The notes beneath the pieces were generated by a model. The model ran no database searches. It was given only the letters and a program-made list of their open reading frames with translations, and was not told the DNA's origin. From assembly GCA_033297205.1 (NCBI GenBank), contig MU859064.1:365394-429393 (forward strand): a DNA stretch of 64,000 nucleotides, read 5' to 3'. The stretch is from Pseudoneurospora amorphoporcata. Its lineage: Eukaryota; Ascomycota; Sordariomycetes; Sordariales; Sordariaceae. How positions within the stretch are numbered: the stretch's first letter is position 1; each line of letters begins with the position of its first letter. The position numbers and the translations under genes were made by a program. Positions 9,605-19,539 of this stretch are shown here, piece by piece.

Positions 9605-10513
9605 TGCCGCCGACCTGGAGATGGAAGGAGGTTGTGTTGCGAATGCAGAATTGCAGTACAAGTATCTTTGTGATAAGTATGAGATATGTTCTGAGGTCGA
9701 TGATCTCGGTGATATACAACCAACTCTTTGCTTTGGGCAATGGATGTTTTATAGATGCCGAGAAAAGACGAAATGTGCGAACGGATACCCAAGTCAGTAC
9801 CGACCGCGCAAGTTCAAGATGAGTGAAGTCATTGAGAGAGGGCTGAACATGTCCCAACATATTTTCAGAGGGAACGTCCATGTCCCTAAGGTTGCAACTG
9901 CAAGCATCCTCCATTGATGGCGAGGACCTTGCCGTTGCGTTTGCTTCCGTTTACACAAACAAACGGCAACCCGTACAGTAGAAACGGCCTCGTGGATCTG
10001 GATAGACTTCGGATATCGACCCGACTGATATGCATGAGGCCCATATCGCTGCCGGAGTGGGTAGCCCGAATACAGGCGGGAACTTTGACTTCCATGATGA
10101 GTTATCACAAATCGAGTGTAGCGATGGCTGAGGATATCCATTAAGAGAGAGAGAGAGAGAGAGGAGTGACAAGAGGATGCCCCCGTCCGTCTCGCACTCC
10201 CATCCAAACGCCGGCAGAGGCAAGCCACCTGTTGTTCCTGAAATCCCGAGTTGTATTTTGAGAATGAAGAACATCGGGAAGAATGACTGTATGTAGCCGA
10301 GGTGAGGAAGGCGTCCACTGCTGTCAAGTGGTTTGTAATATTGCAGGTATGAGCTATCAGGCGTGGACAACTCATCGCAGTGAGATCAGTTCAACTTTCT
10401 CAATGTTCAAATGAGTGACGGGATGTCAGTTCAACCAGACGTCTCCATGCAGCCAGCCATAACAACATTCAGAAGCCCTCTTTTGACTGAGCCTGAACAT
10501 CCCCGCAACCTCC
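9605..10513. other. Spacer between the GTPase gene and pdx-2
   Basis: About 0.9 kb that must contain the promoter of the GTPase gene and the 3' UTR of pdx-2. The only structural feature is a GA microsatellite near 10144-10162. Overlapping minus-strand ORFs here show no domain. Confidence 0.5.
10144..10162. repeat. GA dinucleotide microsatellite
   Basis: About nine consecutive GA units in the spacer upstream of the GTPase gene. GA/CT tracts are common in fungal promoters; no function is claimed. Confidence 0.8.
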
Positions 10514-11447
10514 TTACCTCAACCTCTCAACAACTTGCTTCAACCACCAGACATGTATCCTCACATCATCCGTAAGTTCGGGGTGGAAACTCGTTCCGAA
10601 TACGTTCCCCTGCCGCACCGCGACGATATCCTCCCCTTCTCCCGTCCCTTGTGGCTTAGGGTAAGTCCCCAAAACCTCAACCTTTTCTGTCCGTTGCCTC
10701 TCCTTGAGTTTGGCAATCTCATCTCCCCCTTGTCCCGCCTCACTGCCATCCTGAGTATTACCAGAGGCAGAAGAGCCAGAAGTCATAATCTCCTCCACCA
10801 CTGGCGCCCGAATAAACACGCCTCTAAACGGCTTCTCTTCTTCCAGGAAGGGCAACCGCAAATCCCCGACAAAACTCTGAATCTGGGTGCCGTATCGGTT
10901 TCTTAGGACTTTAACGTCTAGTCCGCCGATGAGTTCCTGGCCGCCTTGCTTGGTTGCTGAGGCGGCGGAGGCAAGCATGACTAGGCCGGCACAGGTACCC
11001 CATGTTGGTTTATGTTGGACTCTGTGAGGAGAGGGGTGGAGTTAGTAGTTTTTCTTTTCCCTCTTTTCTTCTTGTCCGCTTTTTTGGGTCTGGTATGGGG
11101 GAAAGTGGAAAGTTCGTTGAGGACAAAAAACGAGTGAAGGCACCAAGGAGGACTTACTTGACAAACTCCCGTAGCGGATCAAGCAGCCCCAGTCGACGCG
11201 CGACTATGGCCATGGTGGTGCTTTCTCCTCCTGGGATGATGAGGGCGTCGCATTGCGAGAGTTGGGCGGTGGTGCGGACTTGGATGAAGGTGAACTGTGG
11301 TGTCGATGTTGAGGAGGACTCTGTTGATTGTTGTGATGATAGTTGGGCAGCCGCTTTTTGGAGGAGGGAGATGTGCTCGATTACGCCGCCTTGGAGGGCT
11401 AGAACGCCGACTGTTATTTGTTTGGGGGTTAGGGCGTCGACGGTCAT
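10514..11447 (-). CDS. pdx-2: PLP synthase glutaminase subunit Pdx2 (SNO family)
   Basis: Glutamine amidotransferase subunit of the DXP-independent pyridoxal 5'-phosphate synthase; it hydrolyses glutamine and passes ammonia to Pdx1. Exons are 11447..11158 and 11021..10514, with a 136-base intron (GTAAGT to ACAG). The spliced product is 265 residues. An in-frame ATG at 11510 would add 21 residues, but MTVDALTPKQ at 11447 sits right before the conserved VGVLALQGGVIEH and is preferred. The oxyanion/substrate motif PGGESTTM and the catalytic Cys in TWGTCAGL are both present; the Cys motif is created across the splice. The catalytic His-Glu pair is in the C-terminal FGTSFHPELTDD. A Gly/Ser/Gln-rich insertion of about 35 residues precedes the last strand, a fungal feature. 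It is divergent from pdx-1, its partner subunit. Confidence 0.93.
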
Positions 11448-12814
11448 TGTGTCGTTGTCGAAGGTATGTGGTGGTTGGTAGGTAGGAAGTGATGTGCTAT
11501 TCCGGGTCAATGGATGGAGGAATACTGTGGTCGGTTATCAAATGTGATATGGTAGGATGTGGTCGAGTGACTCGATGACTGTGAATTGTTGATGGGTCTT
11601 TGGTTACACCAGGTGAACGAGTGTAGAAGATGGTGCGATATCGGAATGGAATTACTCTAGAAGTGATAGGATTTCAACAGTTCGGCCAATTCTCGCAAAC
11701 ACGGCCAAAGAAGGATGGTGTTATTACCACCGACCCCATGGACCCCGGTTGACAAAAGCCGAACATAGGCGGGGATGGTAGTATCGTCGAGTAGTGGGAT
11801 TGGCTGTTGCCACTCGGGGGGTCTGTGCAATTCACACACGACTCCCGATCAAAGGTCCGTGAACTTTTCTCCTCCTCAACCCCTCCCGCTTAACCCGACC
11901 CGGAAGCCTTTCGGGGGGGAGTCTGATTGGCACAAGAGGGTAAACTGACTCCACTGTGTGACAAGCAAAGTTTGACGGAAATGTCCATTCAGAATTGAGG
12001 AAGGAGGAAGCGAGGCCGGGGGTTACAGAGAAATTTTCGTTGATGCAGGAACGACACTCGATACCGTTCGTGCTTTCTCCCAATTCCAGCACAGGGTCAG
12101 ACGAGGCGATTCTAGCCCTGACAAGTACAGTAGTCAGTCAGACTGCCGGATCAGACGAAGATAAGGTATGTGAGGCCGAGAGATACTAGGAGCGGATATC
12201 TAGTTCGCTTTGATTGGCTTCCACGAGCTCGAAATGACTAATACAATTGAAGAGAGTGACTCCATACGGAGACTGTCCCGGGCAACGCCGGGATCAACGG
12301 CGGGGCTCTCAGACCTCCTCCCCTCCATCGGACCTTGTTACAAATTGACAATACCTGTCAGTCCAAGAGATTACAGTTGTCGCCCACACTACTGCAATAC
12401 CCGCGGGGAAATAATGTAGGAAGTTCTGGGAAAGGAAACTGCGAGGGTCTCGAGGGTCCAGATCGTTATAGCCGCACACCCAGGACACCTGCAACTTGTA
12501 CCTTTGTAGTACGTACCTTTTTTCCCCTCGAACCCCTCCATGCACTCCGTCTCCAATATCTGAGTCATCACGTAATGTCATTGCGCTTCAAAAAAAAAGT
12601 CTATTTCCACGACCTGTGCCCGTGACCAGTCTACTGTGATTGAAAAAAAAAAATGAAAAGAAAAGAAAACATCGACAAACAAGGCCCTTAAACAAGAACC
12701 TGATCGAGTCTCATCACCAACTTCTTCACTCTTACCTCTCTCTACCACCCCCCCCACCTTACAAGTGTTCCGCACCTACCTTTACCTCACAAAGCAACCA
12801 TCACTACACTCAAC
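11448..12814. promoter_or_regulatory. Shared divergent promoter of pdx-2 and pdx-1
   Basis: The 1.37 kb between the start codons of the two PLP synthase subunits contains no other gene, so both promoters lie here. Head-to-head pdx-1/pdx-2 organisation is known in Neurospora and other ascomycetes (SNZ/SNO pairs in yeast) and is linked to co-regulation. The last 100 bases before pdx-1 are strongly C/T- and then C/A-rich (12715-12812). No individual factor site can be assigned by eye. Confidence 0.65.
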
Positions 12815-13759
12815 ATGGCCTCCACATCCACTTCAAACGGCCCCAACGGCCAGTCCACCACCGACGACTTCACCGTCAAAGCCGGTCTCGCCCAAATGCT
12901 CAAAGGCGGCGTGATCATGGACGTGACCACCCCGGCCGAGGCTCGCATCGCCGAAGAAGCCGGCGCCTGCGCCGTCATGGCCCTCGAGCGCATCCCCTCC
13001 GACATCCGCGCCGCCGGCGGCGTAGCGCGCATGTCCAATCCGTCCATGATCAAGGAGATCCAAGCGGCCGTGACCATCCCCGTCATGGCCAAGGCGCGCA
13101 TCGGCCACGTGGTCGAGTGCCGCATCCTGGAGCAGCTGGGCGTCGACTACGTTGACGAATCCGAGGTCTTGACGCCCGCTGATGACCAGTTCCATGTGCA
13201 GAAGGACGAGTTCAAGATCCCGTTTGTGTGCGGGTGCAGGAACCTCGGCGAGGCGCTCAGAAGAATCAAGGAGGGCGCGGCCATGATTAGGACCAAGGGC
13301 GAGGCCGGCACCGGCGATGTCGTTGAGGCGGTTAAGCATATCCGGACGGTGAATGCCGAGATTGCGCAGGCCAAGGCCGCGCTGGCGAGTGGTGGTGAGT
13401 TGGCGGTGGCGAAGCTGGCGAGGGAGATTGGGTGCGATGTTGAGCTGCTCAAGAAGACGGCCGAGCTGGGCAGGTTGCCCGTGGTCAACTTTGCGGCGGG
13501 AGGTGTGGCGACGCCGGCGGATGCGGCGCTCATGATGGAGCTTGGGTGCGACGGTGTGTTTGTGGGCAGTGGTATCTTTAAGGATGCGAAGACGCCCGAG
13601 CACGCGGCGCAGAGGGCGAGGGCGATTGTTAAGGCTGTGGCTCACTGGAATGATTATGGGGAGTTGGTGGAAGCGTGCATTGAGCATGGAGAGGCTATGA
13701 GGGGTATTAGCAACGCGGGAATGAAGCCCGAGGAGAGAATGGCTGGAAGGGGCTGGTAG
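12815..13759 (+). CDS. pdx-1: Pyridoxal 5'-phosphate synthase subunit Pdx1 (SNZ)
   Basis: Synthase subunit that builds PLP from ribose 5-phosphate, glyceraldehyde 3-phosphate and ammonia from Pdx2; a (beta/alpha)8 barrel that forms dodecamers. The gene is a single exon of 314 residues, close to the family norm of about 290-320, starting MASTSTSNGPNGQ with an AACATGG context. Key residues are visible: Asp36 in GGVIMDV, the Schiff-base lysines Lys93 in MAKARIGH and Lys161 in IRTKGEAGTG, and the phosphate-binding loops FAAGGVATPADA and GVFVGSGIF. Codon use is strongly C/G-ending, as in highly expressed genes here, and this creates long antisense shadow ORFs. Mutants in this gene are pyridoxine auxotrophs in Neurospora. 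Confidence 0.97.
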   Translation: MASTSTSNGPNGQSTTDDFTVKAGLAQMLKGGVIMDVTTPAEARIAEEAGACAVMALERIPSDIRAAGGVARMSNPSMIKEIQAAVTIPVMAKARIGHVVECRILEQLGVDYVDESEVLTPADDQFHVQKDEFKIPFVCGCRNLGEALRRIKEGAAMIRTKGEAGTGDVVEAVKHIRTVNAEIAQAKAALASGGELAVAKLAREIGCDVELLKKTAELGRLPVVNFAAGGVATPADAALMMELGCDGVFVGSGIFKDAKTPEHAAQRARAIVKAVAHWNDYGELVEACIEHGEAMRGISNAGMKPEERMAGRGW

Positions 13760-14432
13760 AGAGTGAAAGCCTGCGGCATTATTGAAGACATGTTTGGTGT
13801 GATATAAAAAGTAGTTAAAGGGGGTTAGGAACGGCAACCGGGAGGCGGTTTGAGTTGCAATCTGGAGGAGCTTCTACCGTTAGTTACACGTTATCAATAT
13901 GGGAGATTTAAAGCCATCGTGCTATCACCAATTTTGAAAACAGAGCGCTCGCGTCCGCATTTCGAGATCGTTGCGTTTCTTCTCTTGCCCCCTTTATTAT
14001 TGGACGCTGAACAAGGACTAATCTCCCACTGCGATAGATAGCCTTGGAGGCTATATTACCCATCTCAACTGAAGGACCTCATCAACCATCTCATCCATGA
14101 TGATTGGCACTGAACAAGATGGATGAGACCTGGCCATAGAATGGTACTACTTGTCCTTTACGCAAGGTCAATGTACGTAAAACAGGTAAATGAAAAGCGC
14201 GCATAAACATATGCAATGTACCATTATTCATGACTGACCACACCTCAGCAGCAAGCAATAAAGGTTGCAGTTCATGCTTCTGCTCAACCTCAATCGACAC
14301 ACCACGAACACCGCGAATCTCCCCCAAACTCCAAACTTCTGCGGCTCTACCTTGACTTCCGCAACGTGAGTCTAGCCCCCGCATCCAGCGCTCCGAATCG
14401 GGATTCAGGACACCGGGCCTTGCATAGCCATC
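13760..14432. other. Intergenic, convergent 3' ends of pdx-1 and the FAR1-type gene
   Basis: Spacer of about 0.67 kb with no recognisable gene or repeat. Confidence 0.5.
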
Positions 14433-15545
14433 CTAAGGCTCCGCATCATCATCATCCGACTCCAAGTCCGGATCCGGCACCTGCAAGTCCGACGGCAAAG
14501 GCGGTATCATCTCCACGTTCGTCGGCTGAAGCGGCGGCGGCTGGTGTGAAGGCGGGATGAGCGTATACGGCAAGTTGGTCGGGAGCCCCTGAGCAGCGGC
14601 GGCGGCGGCGGCCTTCCTCTCGTCCTCCCTCTTGATCTTGGCCAGCATGTTGCGCACGTCGCTCTTCTTGACATACTGATACTTGTCCCCGAACGAGATG
14701 CGGATGCCAATCGTCAGCTGGCGGAGGGTGCACTGGGCGTCCTGGTGCATGATCTTGAGCCAGCGGGCGCCGTCCTGCTCGATCTTGCGGAACTGGGCGG
14801 GCACGTTTACACCGGGTTGCTCGCCCGTGAAGGGCTCGTGGTTGTGCTCGGCGCATTGAACGATGACACGCCACTTGTCGTCGTACGGCCACGCTTTTTC
14901 TTGCACGGCTTTCATCTTCATGGGACACCCCGTCTTGGTCGACCGAGATTGCCGTATCCCCCGGCTGTGAGAGGTGTACGTCTTGCCGCCCTTGGAACAG
15001 CAGAGGTTGTACCGCCGGTAGTGCCCGTCGGGATCTCGGTTGAGCGAGGACACGATCACGCAGGCGTAGCCCTGTGACCGCGTAAAAGCCTTGAGGTCCG
15101 CCTGGAGCGCTTCAAAGGTGGGATACAACCGGTCTTGGGGAGGGGGCAAGAGGGCCATCTGGAAGTTGGGTCGGGCCAGCTGTCCCTGCTGTTGTTGGCC
15201 GGAGGGGCCCGGTTGGCCCTGCTGTACTTGTTGCTGACCTCCTGCCTGGCCATGCTGTTGTTGTTGGGACTGTGGTTGCTGCTGTTGGCCTTGCTGAGTG
15301 CCAGTAGCACTTTGGGTTTGGATGGGTTGGAGTTGTTGCTGAGTGTATTGAGTCTGCTGGTGTTGTTGGATAGCTGAATTATTAGTCTGAGCTTGGGGCG
15401 GCTGTTGGAAGTTTTGATATTGATGCAATTGTTGCTGCTGTTGTTGCATTTGCTGTTGGATTTGAGGCTGAGCCGGCTGAGGAGTCATTTGTAGCTGATG
15501 CTGGTGCTGGCCCATGGCCGCCGTCTTGGGCTGTCCTCGAGGCAT
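14433..15545 (-). CDS. Gln-rich FAR1-type zinc-finger DNA-binding protein
   Basis: Single exon of 370 residues. The first ~125 residues are mostly Gln with Pro, Ala and Gly, the composition of a transcriptional activation or assembly region. Residues ~140-240 form a FAR1/WRKY-GCM1-type zinc-binding domain: it opens FEALQADLKAFTRSQGY, then has a Cys pair (LCCSKGG), a Cys in TGCPMKMKA, and a terminal CAEHNHE giving the C-x-H-x-H ligands. This family descends from Mutator-like transposases and many members act as transcription factors. A helical region (QLTIGIRISFGDKYQYVKKSDVRNML), a basic patch, an Ala run and an acidic C-terminus (ESDDDDAEP) follow. No transposase catalytic core is present, so it looks domesticated. 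Target genes are unknown. Confidence 0.83.
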   Translation of the reverse strand: MPRGQPKTAAMGQHQHQLQMTPQPAQPQIQQQMQQQQQQLHQYQNFQQPPQAQTNNSAIQQHQQTQYTQQQLQPIQTQSATGTQQGQQQQPQSQQQQHGQAGGQQQVQQGQPGPSGQQQQGQLARPNFQMALLPPPQDRLYPTFEALQADLKAFTRSQGYACVIVSSLNRDPDGHYRRYNLCCSKGGKTYTSHSRGIRQSRSTKTGCPMKMKAVQEKAWPYDDKWRVIVQCAEHNHEPFTGEQPGVNVPAQFRKIEQDGARWLKIMHQDAQCTLRQLTIGIRISFGDKYQYVKKSDVRNMLAKIKREDERKAAAAAAAQGLPTNLPYTLIPPSHQPPPLQPTNVEMIPPLPSDLQVPDPDLESDDDDAEP

Positions 15546-16501
15546 TGCGTAAGGTATGATTGTAAATATGATGGACTATTCGATAATCGCAACAAAGTGC
15601 GTGTTTAGACAGTGCTCTTGGGGCCCTTAACGTGAAGGCTTTTGGTGGTGACAAAGCGTGTGTGCGCGCGTCTACGGTGTACACGAGGGAATGACCAACG
15701 CGCTCGAGTTCGTATGTGACAGGATGCATCACCGCTATTTGCACTTTCGGCTGCGGGTAAATTTCCACACTGCCAGCTGAAGCAGTATCTTATCAGCCTC
15801 TCTGCAGCTGTTTGCGGGCCGGCATACCCTCTGCTTTCGGTACCCCTGAACGGATTACCTCGTTCCTTCCTACTGCACTACAAACCACTTTAACCTCCAT
15901 CAAATTCTACGATATCGAAGTTCAGGCTGCTCATTGATATTTTCAAGTTCTGGATCCCATTATATTGTAATGTCATCTGTTTTGCAGATGTGAGGCCACA
16001 GCTGCGTTCAGTGCTGCAACAAAGCACAAGGTACTTCGGCTGTACAGGTCAGTCTTCACCCGCTGGTGGTTGCTGCATTTTGTCGCATCGAGAACACGGC
16101 AAACGCTCTTTCCTCACGAGCGAACATCTGAACCAGCATTTCGGGGTTGGACTTCCCTTCTTCTCTCAGGAAACTCCAATTTTCTCGCCAATCTTTTGAC
16201 AAAGGTACATGGCGGGCCGTCTCTCTGCACCATCCGTCATTCACGCCAATCAATGCTTGCTCCCATTTGTCTTGTAAGCTCTCCCTCAAACGCAACCCTT
16301 CTGTCGTGGCCATATCGCAAAAACACGGAATACCTGGAATCCAGCCTTGACAGGTTCCCTCTTGTGGCCATCCATGCCCTGCGGTTACTTGTGAGTTGCG
16401 GTGCATTCAAACACACGCAAGTCAACCTTGTGCTACCTCCATAGTGTTGTACAGCGAGGGACCCCTAACCCGGGTGTCTCTTTTTGCTAACGATTTCCAC
16501 G
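15546..16501. other. Spacer between FAR1-type gene and NLR relic
   Basis: Holds the FAR1-type gene promoter and whatever promoter the NLR once had. A 116-codon minus-strand ORF (16056..16406) lies here without a recognised domain; see findings. Confidence 0.45.
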
Positions 16502-16749
16502 ATGGAACCAACAAGACTAGACGTTCAACACTATCCCGCGTTAGGCTGTAGCCACAACCAAGCGGGCGAGCCTAGGGTAACATACGAGACTATGCCATAC
16601 GGCACAGAAGAACTCTGGAGTGCCAAAAACTCCCGCTGTCGAGTATGTCTATGTTCTCAAGTCCATTTCCTGTCTTACAATTCACTAATGTTTATATTCA
16701 GCATCCGAGCTGTTCCTGTCCTTGGCGCAGATCCCAAGAACTGCTGGGC

Positions 16750-17700
16750 TCCATTTCATGGAGGATTCAACTGGCTCACAGCAGACGACGGGCTGAAGAG
16801 GGATTTCCAGCACAAGAATACCGAAAATGGAAGGATCAGTGCCCGGGTTCTCCTTTACCTCAGCGAGTCTGCCTGGAAGGGGAGACTCAAGGTCAAGTCC
16901 GAGATCCAACACCTTGCCTATGCTCTTTTGGAAGGTCTGCAAAATGAGAGGTCAAGTCCGGTATGCAATATCCACAATATCCCAGGCATCGCTGGTCTGT
17001 ACGAAGTTGTGACTAAACAATACCCAAGGAAGCTCAACGTCGCCGAGTTATCTTCATCGGTCACAGCCCGGGCGGTTTGGTTATTGCAAAGGTTAGTAAA
17101 GACTTGCCCCCCCTTCAGGCTTTCTCTTCCTAGAGTATCGACTCATCAATCGGTTCCCTCTAGGCTACATGCATCGCCCACTCCGAGAAGCTCAACCTCC
17201 TCAAAATGTTTGAAGCTATCACTGGTGCAATCTTTTTTGGGACTCCTTTTGGTGGTACCCCAGTTGCCGTTGGTGCCTGGTAGTGTTCGGAACACGACAG
17301 CGGGGTCCTCACTGCTTGAACTCTTGAAGCCTGGGAACGCGACACTCAAAGAACTGAGAAGAGAGTTCCTTGTTTTGGCAAAAAACCCCAGTGTGGGTGC
17401 CAGCATGAATTTGTTCTGCTTCATCGAGCAACATCCGATGAACGTGGAAAAAATGACAAGCAAACTATTCAATCTGCCCCGGATTCTCCCCCACTTAAGT
17501 GGCTTTTCTCATTTGCTGATTTTCGGTACGTCAACGTGACTATTCATTGATACTAATCTCGTCGCTGCTTGCAGTCACTGTCGACGAAAATGGTACAAGA
17601 CGAGAGCGCAATACTTAATGGATATGACCATCTCTCCTTGGCCAAAGACCACTCAACCCTGGTCAAGTTTACCGGAGGGAAACATCCCACGTACAAGCTG
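16750..17700 (+). other. SesB-like alpha/beta-hydrolase domain of the NLR relic
   Basis: In fungal NLRs this N-terminal lipase/esterase-like domain (SesB) is the presumed effector. Visible landmarks are FNWLTADDGL, RISARVLLYLSESAWKGR, the elbow GHSPGG (usual form GHSLGG), GAIFFGTPFGG, LLELLKPGNATLKELRREF and DESAILNGY followed by a DHS-containing segment. Intron 16961..17027 (GTATGC to CCAAG, with branch-like GACTAAAC) and the one ending at 17163 keep the frame, so the first half decayed least. An internal frame loss at about 17.28 kb produces a stop at 17281. Confidence 0.75.
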
Positions 17701-17944
17701 ATTTGTGGCGGATTAGCCGCATCATCCAGGACGCCCCCCGTGTTGCCAAATCTCGGTTTCACTCCGTGAGAGAATACGACCGCAATGAGGTCAAAAAGGT
17801 GTTGGAGGAATTAGGAGGAGTTGTGCCACCAAGCAAGATGTATCAGGACTTGCAGAAGGATGCCCGATTGTCTGATCCATCCTGGATCTTGAAGGAGAAG
17901 GAATGTGCTGACTGGCTGGACGTTAGCGCCCACAGCCCTGCAAA

Positions 17945-18960
17945 AGCTGTCTCTGGATTCAAGGCACCGAAGGAAGAGGAAAGTCGTCAGCCGTTGTCTC
18001 AGTCGTCGACCAGTTCATCAAAGCTGCCAAAACGGGCTGTGAGACAAGCCACAATCAGCTGCTATATGCTTACCTTTTCCGTGGCTCGTCTCATGAAACG
18101 TTGAGTGTCGAGGTGCTGCTCAAATCTTTCTTTACCAGCTCATATACCAGCAGGAGACCCTCTTCGTGTATGCAAAGCAGTTTGCGAAGCTGCAGTCAAA
18201 GAGCAAAGGAGTTACCACAAGCTTCACTGGGAAGAACCTCTGGTACAGTCTGGTGAGCATGCTCTAAGATACCTTGGTTGACAAGGTTTATCTTATTTTG
18301 CACAATCTTCATGATATCCCAGAGTTTCGGGCGGAACAACAAATCTTCTGGAACGACTCCGAGGCGAAATACCTTCGAAGGACACTAAAGGTTCTGGGCA
18401 GAGTCAAAGCAAGATCCGGTGGCTCTTTACGAGTCGGTATAAAAACAGGATTAAAGAGGCACCGCAGGGTCCTCAGACATATGAGATCAACCTGAATGAA
18501 AAGAAAAAGTATGGGGCTCAGGTCGGGACTAAACTCCGCCAGCATGTCGACCAACAGGTCAAGGCCTTTCCGGATCAGAAAAGGTACAACACACCATTCG
18601 CCTACTTTGCAAGCTCTCTTAAGGGTGCGCGCGCCGAGGACACTGTTTGGGTTGACATCACCTGTCTACGCTTGGCTGAGATCCTGCCAGATACCAAGTA
18701 CACCAGAATCAGACGGGAGCTGGAGAAGATCCCCAAGAACTTGGGTCAACTGCTTGACTCAATTTGGTCAAAAATTCTGAACACCGATGACGATGACATG
18801 GACGAGGTGAAGGAGATGCTACGGGTTCTCATTCTGGTCAAAGAGCCCGTTACCCCAGAGGAACTAGCCGTTTTTACAGGCTTTAGCATCGACGACGTTC
18901 GGAAATCCCTTGGTAAGTGCAATCTTCTGCTCAGCATCGAGAGTGGAAAGGTTGTTTTTG
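17945..18960 (+). other. NACHT and winged-helix region of the NLR relic
   Basis: The P-loop sequence LWIQGTEGRGKSS is intact, as are later blocks such as LLYAYLFRGSS, FVYAKQFAKLQSKSK, the Walker-B-like strand and KYGAQVGTKLRQHV. These match the STAND NTPases found after SesB domains in ascomycetes. The blocks sit in three frames and are interrupted by the TAA at 18265, where the expected codon is probably Gln. Confidence 0.75.
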
Positions 18961-19539
18961 TGCTTGAGAATCGAGTCAGAACACTTGTTGAAGCGTGGAG
19001 CATTGCTTCAGGTTGGGGATGACGAGAGGCAATGGCAACATGGTCTTTTGGCCTCACGGTGTTACATTTATCTCCGCGAAAGTTTGCCGCCTATGAAGTA
19101 TGAGAACGAAGAAAATCAACAGGATGCGCTTCAACCTACTCAGCAGGATACTCCAAATCCCGTCACTGCTGACCCGTCGAACTCTGGTGGACTTGTTGGA
19201 GCGCTGCAGATTGGGCAACATCTATCTGATCACCGACGGTATCATTCTGACACCAGAGCATAGCGATATAGAGGATGAAGGCGGCGTTCATCAGATTGAA
19301 GATGCTGCGTCCACCACGGCGTCGCCCTTGAACGAGAGCGACCCTTATAAGCCAGACCTTACGAAACTTCTTCATTATCCCATCAAGCACTGGCTCCAAC
19401 ACGCCGACGAGGCAACGCCAGAGTTCGCAGAAAGAATAAGCCGAGAGGAGGACTTTTGGGCCCAAGACTCGATGCTCCGCAAGAAGTGGTTATCGACATA
19501 CGCGGCGGTCAGTAAAGATAGATTCTCGATTTTGCTTGC

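Noticed and set aside
12833..13837. 334-codon ORF antisense to pdx-1
   Set aside because: It is a shadow of the strongly C/G-ending codon use of pdx-1 and has no domain.
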